DNA from: Palaemon carinicauda
Taxonomy: Eukaryota > Arthropoda > Malacostraca > Decapoda > Palaemonidae
Assembly (NCBI RefSeq): GCF_036898095.1
Contig: NC_090765.1
Location: 26,143,081 to 26,207,080, forward strand
Direction of reading: 5' to 3'
DNA length: 64,000 nt
This document shows, piece by piece, positions 22,903-33,180 of this stretch. Made by a program: the position numbers and the translations under genes. The notes below the pieces were generated by a model that saw only the letters and a list, made by a program, of their open reading frames with translations, did not search any database and had not been told where the DNA came from. Each line of letters begins with the position of its first letter. Within the stretch, counting starts at the first letter, position 1.

Positions 22903-24096
22903 TTAAGGGAATGTAGTGGCTGAGCCCTCACCTACTACTGCACTCGCTGCTACGAATGGTCCCAGGGTGTAGCAGTTCTCGTAAAGAGACTGGACATCTT
23001 TGAGATAAAATGATGCAAACACTGACTTGCTCCTCCAATAGGTTGCATCCATAATACTCTGCAGAGAACGGTTCTGTTTGAAGGCCATCGAAGTAGCTAC
23101 AGCTCTCACTTCGTGGGTCCTTACCTTCAGCAAAGCAAGGTCTTCACCCTTCATGTGAGAATGAGCTTCTCTAATCAGAAGCCTTATGTAATACGAAACT
23201 GCGTTTTTGGACATAGGCATCGAAGGTTTCTTGATGGCACACCATAAGGCTTCTGATTGTCCTCGTAAAGGTTTTGACCTTTTAAGATAATACTTTAGAG
23301 CTCTGACAGGGCAAAGAACTCTCTCTAGCTCGTTACCCACCATGTTGGAGAGGCTAGGAATTTCAAACGATCTAGGCCAAGGACGTGAAGGAAGTTCATT
23401 TTTTGCCAAAAACCCGAGCTGTAAGGAACATGTTGCTGTTTCGGATGTGAATCCTATGTTCCTGCTGAAGGCGTGAACCTCACTAACTCTTTTGGCTGTT
23501 GCAAGGCATACGAGGAAAAGAGTTTTGAGAGTAAGGTCTTTGAAAGAGGCTGACTGGAGAGGTTCAAATCTAGGAGACATCAGGAACCTTAAGACTACGT
23601 CTAGATTCCAGCCTGGAGTGGACAAGCGACGTTCTTTAGAGGTCTCGAAAGACTTAAGGATGTCCTGTAGATCCTTATTGGAAGAAAGATCCAAGCCTCT
23701 GTGGCGGAAAACTGATGCCAACATACTTCTGTACCCTTTGATCGTAGGAGCCGAAAGAGATCTAACATTCCTAAGATGTAACAGGAAGTCAGCAACTTGG
23801 GTTACAGAGGTATTGGTAGAGGAAACTGCATTGGCTCTGCACCAGCTTCGGAAGACTTCCCACTTGGATTGATAGACTCTACGAGTGGAAATCCTCCTTG
23901 CTCTGGCAATCGCTCTGGCTGCCTCCTTCGAAAAGCCTCTAGCTCTAGAGAGTCTTTCGATAGTCTGAAGGCAGTCAGACGAAGAGCGTGGAGGCTTGGG
24001 TGTACCTTCTTTACGTGAGGTTGACGTAGAAGGTCCACTCTTAGAGGGAGAGTCCTGGGAACGTCGACCAGCCATTGCAGTACCTCTGTGAACCAT
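22903..24096 (-). CDS. DIRS-A2 tyrosine recombinase (YR)
   Basis: An open frame of 397 residues from the ATG at 24096; the frame stays open further upstream, where it only shadows the RT. Residues 41-160 form a SAM-like core-binding domain (YQSKWEVFRSWC, APTIKGYRSMLASVFRHRGL). The catalytic domain shows Arg203 (TAKRVSEVHA), H328-x-x-R331 (RTHEVRAVATS) and the nucleophile Tyr364 (FASFYLKDVQS). The usual tyrosine-recombinase residues R, HxxR and Y are all present. In DIRS elements this enzyme replaces an integrase and inserts a circular DNA. The frame overlaps the end of the RT by about 295 bp in another frame. No methyltransferase domain follows. Confidence 0.92.
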   Translation of the reverse strand: MVHRGTAMAGRRSQDSPSKSGPSTSTSRKEGTPKPPRSSSDCLQTIERLSRARGFSKEAARAIARARRISTRRVYQSKWEVFRSWCRANAVSSTNTSVTQVADFLLHLRNVRSLSAPTIKGYRSMLASVFRHRGLDLSSNKDLQDILKSFETSKERRLSTPGWNLDVVLRFLMSPRFEPLQSASFKDLTLKTLFLVCLATAKRVSEVHAFSRNIGFTSETATCSLQLGFLAKNELPSRPWPRSFEIPSLSNMVGNELERVLCPVRALKYYLKRSKPLRGQSEALWCAIKKPSMPMSKNAVSYYIRLLIREAHSHMKGEDLALLKVRTHEVRAVATSMAFKQNRSLQSIMDATYWRSKSVFASFYLKDVQSLYENCYTLGPFVAASAVVGEGSATTFP

Positions 24097-25940
24097 TCTC
24101 TTGCAGGCCAAAGGGGAGCAACTAACGTCAGCCGTGTCCCTTCGTGGGAGACGAACTTCTGAATGACTCTGTTGATGATCTTGAACGGCGGGAATGCATA
24201 AAGATCGAGATGGGACCAATCCAGCAGAAAAGCATCCACGTGAACTGCTGCCGGGTCTGGAATTGGGGAACAGTACAATGGGAGCCTCTTGGTCATGGAG
24301 GTGGCGAACAGATCTATCGTTGGCTGACCCCACAAGGTCCAAAGTCTGTTGCACACGTCCTTGTGAAGGGTCCATTCTGTGGGGATGACTTGACCCTTCC
24401 TGCTGAGGCGATCTGCCGAGACATTCATATTGCCCTGAATGAATCTCGTTACCAGCTTGAGGTTTAGACTTCTTGACCAAATGAGGAGGTCCCTTGCGAT
24501 CTCGTATAGCTTCTTCGAATGAGTCCCTCCCTGCTTGGAGATGTATGCCAAGGCTGTGGTGTTGTCGGAGTTCACCTCCACCACCTTGTTTAGCAGGAGG
24601 GACTTGAAGTTCATTAAGGCCAGATGTACTGCCAACAACTCCTTGCAATTGATGTGAAGCGTTTCCTGTTCCTTGTTCCATGTCCCCGAGCATTCCTGTC
24701 CGTCCAAGGTCGCGCCCCAGCCCGAGTCTGATGCGTCCGAATAGAGATGAAGATTGGGGGTCTGAACAGCTAACGAGAGACCCTCCTTGAGAAGGATGTT
24801 GCTCTTCCACCACATGAGAGTAGTCTTCATCTCTTTGGTAACAGGAATAGAGACCGCTTCGAGCGTCATATTCTTGTCCCAGTGAGCTGCTAGATGGAAT
24901 TGAAGGGGGCGGAGGTGGAGTCTCCCTAACTCGGTGAACAGGGCTAACGATGACAGGGTCCCTGTTAGACTCATCCACTGTCTCACCGAGCATCTGTTCC
25001 TCTTCAGCATGCTCAGAATGCACTCTAGGGCTTGGTTGATTCTTGGGGCCGACGGAAAAGCCCGAAAAGCTTGACTCCGAATCTCCATTCCCAGGTAAAC
25101 GATGGATTGGGAAGGAATAAGCTGGGACTTTTCTAAGTTGACCAAAAGACCCAGTTCCTTGGTCAAGTCCAAAGTCCAATTGAGACTCTCCAGACAGCGA
25201 CGACTTGTGGGGGCTCTTAACAGCCAGTCGTCTAAATAAAGGGAGGCTCTGATGTCCGCCAAGTGGAGGAATTTCGCAAGATTCCTCATCAGTCGCGTAA
25301 ACACCATAGGTGCCGTGCTTAGGCCAAAACACAGGGCTTGGAATTGGTACACAACCTTTCCAAAAACGAATCTCAGAAAAGGTTGGGAGTCTGGATGAAT
25401 GGGGACGTGAAAGTAAGCGTCTTTCAGATCCAACGAGACCATCCAGTCCTCCTGCCTGACCGCTGCTAGGACCGACTTCGTCGTCTCCATAGTGAACGTC
25501 TGCTTGGTGACATAAGCATTGAGCGCACTGACGTCCAGCACCGGTCTCCAACCTCCTGTCTTCTTGGCCACCAGAAAGAGACGGTTGTAGAAGCCCGGGG
25601 ATTGATGATCCCGGACTATCACCACTGCCTCCTTCTGTAACAGGAGCGACACCTCTTGATGTAACGCTAGCCTCTTGTCCTTTTCCTTGTAGTTGGGAGA
25701 GAGGTTGATGGGAGAAGTGGTCAGAGGGGGATTGCGGCAGAATGGTATCTTGTAACCCTCTCTTAGCCACTTGACAGACTGGGCGTCTGCACCTCTTCTT
25801 TCCCAAGCTTGCCAGAAGATCTTGAGTCTGGCTCCTACAGCTGTCTGGAGAGGAGGAGAGTCAGTGTTTGCCTTTCGAAGACTTGATACCTTTCTTGGAC
25901 CTGCCCCTGTGACCGTCTGGGCGGGTACCTCCTCGGCTGG
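23802..25940 (-). CDS. DIRS-A2 reverse transcriptase/RNase H
   Basis: The open frame extends upstream to 26255, but that part shadows gag. The RT proper starts near 25.9 kb, overlapping the gag end (25861). The domains in order are: fingers (GGWRPVLDVSALN), motif A (SLDLKDAYFHVP), motif B (CFGLSTAPMVF), motif C YLDD, then RNase H with all four acidic residues (YSDAS, CKEL, NSDNT, SADRLSR). A DIRS-specific C-terminal extension follows (LDLYAFPPFKIINR, APLWPAREWF). There are no internal stops. The start mechanism is not evident; a frameshift or re-initiation after gag is likely for overlapping DIRS frames. Confidence 0.92.
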   Translation of the reverse strand, partial: PAEEVPAQTVTGAGPRKVSSLRKANTDSPPLQTAVGARLKIFWQAWERRGADAQSVKWLREGYKIPFCRNPPLTTSPINLSPNYKEKDKRLALHQEVSLLLQKEAVVIVRDHQSPGFYNRLFLVAKKTGGWRPVLDVSALNAYVTKQTFTMETTKSVLAAVRQEDWMVSLDLKDAYFHVPIHPDSQPFLRFVFGKVVYQFQALCFGLSTAPMVFTRLMRNLAKFLHLADIRASLYLDDWLLRAPTSRRCLESLNWTLDLTKELGLLVNLEKSQLIPSQSIVYLGMEIRSQAFRAFPSAPRINQALECILSMLKRNRCSVRQWMSLTGTLSSLALFTELGRLHLRPLQFHLAAHWDKNMTLEAVSIPVTKEMKTTLMWWKSNILLKEGLSLAVQTPNLHLYSDASDSGWGATLDGQECSGTWNKEQETLHINCKELLAVHLALMNFKSLLLNKVVEVNSDNTTALAYISKQGGTHSKKLYEIARDLLIWSRSLNLKLVTRFIQGNMNVSADRLSRKGQVIPTEWTLHKDVCNRLWTLWGQPTIDLFATSMTKRLPLYCSPIPDPAAVHVDAFLLDWSHLDLYAFPPFKIINRVIQKFVSHEGTRLTLVAPLWPAREWFTEVLQWLVDVPRTLPLRVDLLRQPHVKKVHPSLHALRLTAFRLSKDSLELEAFRRRQPERLPEQGGFPLVESINPSGKSSEAGAEPMQFPLPIPL

Positions 25941-28061
25941 GGGCTCTGCCACGAAAGGGCGGAATAAATCTAGTAGCAGGAGTATCAGCCACTGGGGTGC
26001 GGTAAGTTCTAGGAACTGAAGGAGCAATCTTAGCCTTCCGTGCTGAAGAGGCCACAAGATCATGCGTGTCCTTCTGAATGAGAGCCGCAGACAATTCCTT
26101 GATAAGATCCTCAGGAAACAGGAACTTAGAAAGAGGAGCAAAAAGTAACTGTGACCTTTGGCAAGAGGTGATACCAGTGGAAAGGAAGGAGCAAAGCTGT
26201 TCCCTTTTCTTGAGGACTCCCGATACAAACATAGAGGCAAGTTCGCCGGAACCATCGCGAATTGCTTTGTCCATACAGGACATGATCAGCATGGCCGAGT
26301 CTTTGTCAGATGGGGCAGTCTTCTTGCTCAAGGCCCCCAGGCACCAATCGAGAAAATTAAAAATTTCAAAGGCGCGAAAGACTCCCTTCAAGAAGTGGTC
26401 CAGGTCAGAAAAGGTCCAGCAGACCTTAGAGCGTCTCAAAGCCGACCTTCGTGGAGAGTCAACCAAACTTGAGAAGTCAGCCTGGGCAGAGGCAGGGACC
26501 CCCAAGCCTGGTTCCTCTCCTGTGGCATACCAGACGCCCGCCTTAGACGTCAGCTTAGGAGGTGGAAACATAAAAGACGTCTTTCCCAGTTGCTGCTTGG
26601 ACTGCAACCAATCCCCTAACATTCTCAAAGCTCTCTTTGAAGATCTAGCGAAGACGAGCTTAGTGTAGGCAGACTTAACAGGTTGCATGCCTAGAGAGAA
26701 CTCGGATGGAGGAGAGCGAGGGGTAGCAGAAACAAAGTGATCCGGGTAAAGTTCTCTGAACAGAGCCAGAACCTTGCGAAAGTCGATGGAGGGTGGCAAT
26801 GACTTGGGTTCCTCCACGTCAGATGAAGGATCATCCAGGTGAGCAGCTTCATCCTCAGAAACCTCATCACCTGAGAGTTGAGAAGCGAGAGGTAAAGTTA
26901 AAGCGGTCTGCTGAATGGCTGAATCCTGAAGAGCGGGTGCATGCGCACTAGCGGATTCATCCTCAAGCCTCTGTTGAAGAGGATGAGGGCTGGTAATGAC
27001 AAAGTCCTGAGGCTGGGATGAAGGAGGTTCTGCGGAGGTCTGAGGAGCAAGCGTGGAGAGAGGCGACTGTAGTAAAGCATGAGGCTCATGCTGCAAAGAC
27101 TGCGGTTCCAGTTGAATGGAAAGAGGCTCAAGCTGAGGAGAAAGTGGCAGATGCATGCGTTGAGGTGGCTGACTCATAGCATGAGGTTCCTGCCTCAAGA
27201 GTTGCGCTTGCTTCAAGGGTTGAGGTGGCTGCGCAGAGAGAGGCTCTTGTCTCACGAGTTGAGGTTCTTGAGGTGCTTGCCTCGAGAGTTGAGGTTCTCG
27301 CCTCGAGGAAAGTGGAGGTGGCTCGAGACCTGAGTCCAGCGTTTTCTCCCCGAAAATTCTTCTGCAGACGAGGATATAAAGGGCTCAATCGTCTGAGAGT
27401 GGAAGTGACGATCTCTATAAGATACGCCCGCAACCACTGAGGATACTACTGTGCGCCGATCAAGGCCTGCCGAACCCTTTTGCCCTTCGACATTGCTTCT
27501 CCCCTGGGCTTGGGAGCTTGCAAGAGGTCCCGGACTGGGAGGACGACTGGCACGCACAGAAGTATCCTCACGCGCAACACTGACACTGACACTAGCACTA
27601 GGCACAGCACTGGCACTACCACTTCCCACTGCACTTTTCACTTTAAGTTCCTTGACGTCTGCCAAAAGGAACTTGTGGTCACTCACTACCGACTCCACTT
27701 TATCACCTAAAGCCTGAATGGCACGTAACACATCTGACATATCAGGCTGAGCACTAATAGTAGGTTCGGGGGTAGCCACTACAGGGGGAGGAAAAGGATG
27801 AGGATCATGGGGGGAGGAATAAAGTAAAGAGCGAGCCGAACTCCTCCTAACTCTCTCTCTCTCTAACTTAGTGGTATACTTGAGGAATCGAATAAAATCA
27901 AGTTCCGAAAGTCCGGCACATTCCTCACATCGATCTTCCAACTGACAGGATTTTCCCCTACAGTCGGAACAAACGGTGTGAGGATCAACCGAGGCCTTCG
28001 GAAGCCGCCTAATACAAGTCCTACATCGTCTTTGGGGAGGAGCTTGAGAATGGTCGGACAT
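25861..28061 (-). pseudogene. DIRS-A2 gag, one frameshift
   Basis: The N-terminal frame begins MSDHSQAPPQRRCRTCIRRL at 28061. It has a Cys-rich block (CRTC...DPHTVCSDCRGKSC... CEECAGL) that may bind zinc, then a Ser/Pro region. The C-terminal frame runs to 25861, with a Gln/Pro/Leu-rich repeat region, a capsid-like helical part (DFRKVLALFRELYPDHF, FEIFNFLDWCLGAL) and a basic RGR/RGG-like tail (PPFRGRAPSRGGTRPDGHRG) typical of nucleic-acid binding. The two frames overlap by a few bases at 27252-27255. The C-terminal frame is open back to at least 27370, so one frameshift lies at about 27.34-27.40 kb. A programmed shift cannot be excluded. Confidence 0.85.
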
Positions 28062-28270
28062 CTTGAATCAGAGAACAGTCAAGGGGGATTCCAAATTAAA
28101 GCTAAAGATCGTTAAACCATAAATCAAAATTAATCCAAAAGCTATCTAAGCTAAGGAAAAGCTTCCTGTATAGCGAAAGCTGAAATCTCAGAGCAATACT
28201 TCACCAAAACCGTGAACAAAGACTCCAAAATTATAAGCGTATCCATGTAGGTCTTGCCGGAAGCACGACA

Positions 28271-28446
28271 GAGGAAAAATTGAGGTGGTGTCAACAAGAA
28301 GTACTGCAGTACCTGGCCACAGGTGGCGCTGGTGAGTACACCCCCCTCTTGTATAGCGATCGCTGGCGTATCCCGTGCGTAGAATTCTGTCGGGCAACGG
28401 AGTTGACAGCTACATGATTATCGGGTAAGATTAATATTGAAAAAAC
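28271..28446 (-). repeat. DIRS-A2 left inverted terminal repeat (5' end)
   Basis: Reverse complement of the right ITR, ending CGGGTAAGATTAATATTGAA and an A-run before B1 sequence resumes (CCTGGTTGCCC). Confidence 0.88.
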
Positions 28447-28689
28447 CTGGTTGCCCGAGACATTCCCAATACCACCTTGCCAGGGTATGGGGACCCAACA
28501 GTACTGGAACAATACTAGGTTACACAAGGGAGCAATGGTTTACCTGCAGAGGTTTGAGGTCAGCTTGCGCAGAGGACCCGGGATACCGATTTCCCAAAAA
28601 GAGGGGAGGATGAAGAAAGGAAAAGAGCCAGACATTCTGTTTCATTCATTCAGACTAAAACCGGGTAACCAATGCCCTTAACTATCTGC

Positions 28690-29680
28690 TACTTGTCTAA
28701 TAAGGAGCTTGAGATACTAAACCAGCTGTTGTGCAGCCACCACAGGACTGATAAAAAACTTATCGAGGTCCTGTGGGTCATGTCTTACATGTAGTAAAGA
28801 TTCCTGCTTCACAGTAGCTTCTTTTGATTGCCATGAATGTGGCTATGCCCCTAACATCATGAACTCTGGGCTGACGTGTTGGAGGAGGATTGGGATACAA
28901 GGCAATGTCAATCATTGCAAATCCATGCAGAGATGGTGTTCTTCATGATCCTCCTCGTTTCTATTTCTGCTGACGAAGAATGATGGAACTATGGGCCGAG
29001 CTGCTGCTGTTCTCTTGTGGTAGCAGCTCAAACACCTTACCGGGCATAGTAACAAATGATCTGGTATGTCAGTTTCAGAGCGGAGACTCGTTATCCGGAA
29101 GGAGTCGAATCCAGGATCCAAAACCCCCGGATTCTGAGTCTTGGCAACAAACTCAAGGACGAAGCGGAAGATTACCTCTCCACATCCCCTTAAATGGGCA
29201 ATGTCGTTTGGCCGAGGCCAATGCGAGAAGGAACATCGTCTTCCAAGTTAGGTGGTGATGTTGTCTGGCGTAATGGTTTGTATGGAGGGCTCTTTAATGA
29301 CCGAAGAACTCAAACCACGTCGCAAGGGGGAGGTTTCATGTCTGACCGAGGACAGGTAAGTTTGCAACTCCGTATCAGTAGAGAAAGTTCTAGTGATGAC
29401 TTTACAAGCAAGACTCATGGCTGAGCAATAGCCTTTAACCACTAAAACAGAAAGGTGCATTTCTTCCCACAAATACATGAGGAACTCCACTTTTGCTAGA
29501 ATAGTGGCTCAAGGGGAGAGATACCTTCCACGACACCAACCACAGAAGACTTTCCACTTCTGCTGGTAGACTGAGGCTGAAGATTTCCACAGATATCCAG
29601 ACATCCTCTTCACAAGCTGTTGCAAAAATCCTCTCTGCATGAGGAGATGTTGGATAGTCTTCGGGCGTCAAGATGTAGCG
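28690..29680 (-). pseudogene. DIRS-B1 tyrosine recombinase remnant
   Basis: Pieces at 28912-29121 (FDSFRITSLRSETD, HLLLCPVRCLSCY) and 29248-29490 (EFLMYLWEEMHLSVLVVKGY) match the B2 recombinase. The HxxR region reads MMLGA followed by a stop and does not restore AHDVRGIA, so both catalytic motifs are lost and several frameshifts separate the parts. Confidence 0.75.
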
Positions 29681-29749
29681 AAGCTACTCTCTGATGGAAA
29701 ATGTTGACAGGTGGTTGTTTGAGTAGATTGTGTCATGGAGGAGGCTCTT

Positions 29750-31110
29750 TCGGAAGGTCCGGGAACCAATCTGCGTGATGCCATAGCGGAGCTATGAAGG
29801 TCATAGAAAGGTTGACCGATGTTCTGACCTTGTTGAGTATTCTTCTCATCAGACAGAACGGAGGGAAGGCGTAGACGTCAATTTAGTCCCAACGCTGTTA
29901 GAATGTATCTTGCCAGAGAGCCTTGTGGCCTGGGACTGGGGAGCAGTACAGTATAGTGGGAGCCTGAAGTTTAGGGCCATTGCAAACAGGTTCATAGTCG
30001 GCAAACCCCACAAAATCAGGACTTTGTTGGCTACTAGATGATATAAGGACCTTTCAGAACCCACTAACTGCGATGCTCTGATCAGGTTGTCAGCAAGCAC
30101 ATTCCTCATGCTGAGAATGAAGCGAGTTGATAGTGAGACCGGGTATCAGAGTGTCTGGGGAATCTAAAATCCGATTCCAATTGGACTTTAGTCACCACCG
30201 GAGGGATCGTATCCTGAGGCGACTGTTGGGAACCAGATGGGCCTAATATGCCACTTCTGGACTGGGTGGTCTTCTTGTCTGAGAAAAGGTTTCACAACCT
30301 TTCTCAGCCTTACTATCTTGTCATCTGGTGGGAAAGTTTTGTGTAGTTTGGTGTCAAGATTCATATCCAGGTATACCAGTCTTTGAGTGGGAAGCATGGA
30401 TGACTTCTCGAGGTTTACCATGATTCCCAGATATTGGGAAAGCCTTAAAAGTTTGTTTCGGTGCTGAAGAAGGGTTGCCACCACGTCTGTTAGGATCAGC
30501 TAGTTATCCAGATAACACCAATCTTGTGGGCCCAAGATGACACTAGGGCAAACACTCTTGCGAAGACCTGAGGCACGGTGGAAAGACCGAAGCACAGCAC
30601 ATTGAACTGGTATGTTTTGTTGTCGATGTTGAATCGTAGATACTTCCATGAAAATGGATGGACTGGGATCCGGAAGTATGCATACTTTAGATCCAGTGAA
30701 CAAATCAAGTCCTGCAGTCTTAACGTTTTTCAGACTGTGTCTGCCGTCTCCATGCTGAACGAAGTCTGTTTGACAAACTAGTTCAGGGCCGAGAGGTTGA
30801 TGACTGGTCTCCATCCTCCAGACGTCTTTTTCACAAGAAAGAGTCAATTGAAGAAGCCTGGGGACCCGTTGAGGACCTCCTGACGAGCCCTTCTTCTACA
30901 TGGTCTGGACTTTGGACCGAAGGGCCTGCCCCTTTGCTGATCCCATACCAAAGGAGCTCACAAGCACTGGATTCTTTACCAGTGGAGGGAAAGATGAAAT
31001 GAATGGGACGTGATACCCTGAACGAATCACAGAGACCGTCCAGGGTTCGGTCCCGAGCTGCATCCACCTGGTCCAGCTGCTTTGCAGGCATTGCCCCACT
31101 GGTGGACAAG
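29750..31110 (-). pseudogene. DIRS-B1 reverse transcriptase remnant, RNase H deleted
   Basis: Motif A is CSLDLKYAYFRIPVHP and motif B is CFGLSTVPQVF. Motif C reads YLDN followed by a stop where YLDD is expected. After the thumb (LRKVVKPFLRQED) the sequence jumps within about 80 bp to NVLADNLIRASQ, the last RNase H motif. The core of RNase H is therefore deleted. C-terminal extension sequence (LVANKVLILWGL) follows. Confidence 0.8.
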
Positions 31111-31156
31111 CAGGGGGATCGCCTATCCTAGCGTTTGCAGCTTCTGCCGCCAGCTC

Positions 31157-33180
31157 TCAGGTCTTTGCCTCTATGTGAAGACTTGTGTCTTTCCGGTCCT
31201 TGACAGGAATGGGCTTTTTAGACACCGTCTTGATGGTAGATAGTTTCGATTGGTTGGGCTTTGGAGGAGCTGGTAGTCTATAAGGCTGTGATATCAAGGC
31301 TCTATGTAGGAGGGAGTATTGATGGGACTTCTTCCACCTCTCCGCAGCCTGCTCGACGTCCTTTGGCTCAAACAACAAAGAACCCTCTAGAGAGGAGTTC
31401 CGGAGCCTCGCGCTCTTGGCATTAGAGACCTGTTGATGGAATCTCTCTACTACTGCATCTCTTTGTTTCAAAATTGTATTGGCCCACAGGTTCACTACCT
31501 GGTGGGCCAGAAATTCTATGGTGCGGGTGCCCGAGAAAAGGAAGGTCTCAATAGCCTTCCTGGCACTTTCCTTAGAAAAAATCTTCAGCCCGTACCAAAA
31601 TTCCAACAGATCCCAACCAAAGGTCAAGCCACGAAGTCGCTTGCATGGGGTACTTCGCGACCTTCTCATGATTCAAGATCTCCGATGCCAAGAACGTAAC
31701 CTGACGAGAAGAGAGCCTCTTAAGAGACTCCTTTAGTCAGATCCTCAGGAGAGTAGTGGTGAAACATCGAGCATGTTTCACCCACGACCTCATAGTACCT
31801 CCTCTGGTGGACACCCGAAGGTGGGAGGAGTTTGGCGGATGATCCTGAACGATACAACCCAGATTAGTCTACGAGCTGGGAGATGATCTTACGCCAAGAG
31901 CCCTTCAACCCCGGGTGGGACCAAGGCAGAGCCACACTGGACTTCGGGGGCTTCTGAGCGCCCAAGACACGATCCAAGGCCGTATCCTTGCCTCCCTTTT
32001 GGGGTGGGAAAAAGGTTTCCAAGACAAGGTCTGGGTGGGATGACCTTCTTACCGGGGAGAGGACAAGGAACCTCTACATGATTCGGTGAAAAAGTCATCT
32101 CTAAGAGCTTCCTCCGCCAGGAACGGTTGGGGAGAGTCCGAAAAGTACTCTTCCCTGAGAGTACCTCCCAGATGTGAACAGGAGGCACCGCTGGGTAGAG
32201 GCAGAGATGGCTTCTCGGGCATTACCTCTGACCTCGAAGCTCTCGTAGGTGTCAGCTCGATTGCACGACGGTAACTTGTCAGGAACCTTTCTCTTCCCCT
32301 TCAGGGGAGATGCAGCCATAGTTCGTTGCCTTGAGTCAGTTGAAAAGGTGGAGTCTCCCAGGGAAACACTGGAAGCCTCCGTAGGGGAAGGAGGATTAAT
32401 ACTGGGCCTGAAGGTCTGGGCTACGGCCCTGACTAAGCCGCTGAACCATGACCGTTTGTTATAGATGCGCTATCCGACAGCTACCCCAAAAGGAAAAGAG
32501 GCCGACAGGTCCTTTTGAGGAGTCTTCATCCCAGATGAAGAAGGGAGCGATGACACTGGTTAATTTCTTGGTGCGGGAATCTTTGGGATTTTGAAACCCT
32601 GACGCTTGCCCTTTTCCTTCTTCCACGGCAGTCACGCTGTTATGCGTTTGCGGGGAGGGGAATGGAGTGACGGTAAACGGTGGGACCTGGAAAGGGTTTT
32701 ACCTTCCTGCTGCTTGAAGGATGACGATGGTCAGCAATCCTTTGTTGGATGGTAACTCACCTTAGTAACCGCTGGGTGCTGAGCGGGAGAGCCTGGCGAT
32801 CACTGACGAGCTGCCTGAGGCTAGTGTGTCGTCAAAGGCTATTGACAAGTTGGTGAGTGATGATGGATTGATGAGCGTTGTCACGAAACCACGGGGACAA
32901 CTGCCGCAGCCCAATGAGAGGGCTGGTGATGGACCGACGACTGACGGACTACAAGGGGGCAACGCGATTGACGTACAGGCGATCAGGGCTTACAAGAAGC
33001 CTGAGAAACGCTTTGGTCAGTATCCAACCAAAAAAGGTCAGTTGTGTGGTAAGTCAGCGATTGGTGGGCAAGAGGTTCAAGAGATGCATGCCTCAATGAA
33101 GAGGCTTGATGAGTGGGCGAAGGCTTGGCAAGCAATTGACGCTTGGGTAAACGCTGTCGAACAGGTGGACGAGTAAACAC
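31157..33180 (-). pseudogene. DIRS-B1 gag capsid and repeat region
   Basis: The frame at 31157-31669 contains LEFWYGLKIFSKESARKAIE and LFEPKDVEQAAERWKK, matching B2 gag (HLFEPKDVEHAAES). Upstream, at about 32.78-33.45 kb, the DNA has an irregular repeat built on GCGATTGACAAGCTG, which gives Leu/Ser/Gln-rich minus-strand frames. Frames are broken throughout. Confidence 0.65.

Larger units (their letters stand above)
22175..28446 (-). mobile_element. DIRS-A2, nearly intact DIRS-like retrotransposon
   Basis: A 6.27 kb element with right ITR (22175-22370), ICR (22415-22505) and left ITR (28271-28446). On the minus strand it carries gag, RT/RNase H and tyrosine recombinase in overlapping frames. 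By eye the two ITRs are identical over their shared 140 bp. It carries only one evident defect, a gag frameshift. It inserted into DIRS-B1 at an A-run (left flank GTAAGAAAT, right flank AACCTGG) with no target duplication. This is the youngest large element here and the likeliest source of enzymes for family A. Confidence 0.92.

Noticed and set aside
22903..25806. A single 967-residue protein on the minus strand
   Set aside because: Only the last 397 residues are recombinase. The first 570 are a shadow of the RT frame, with Ser/Pro/Gly-rich composition and no motifs.
26078..26668. 196-residue plus-strand ORF
   Set aside because: Antisense shadow of A2 gag.
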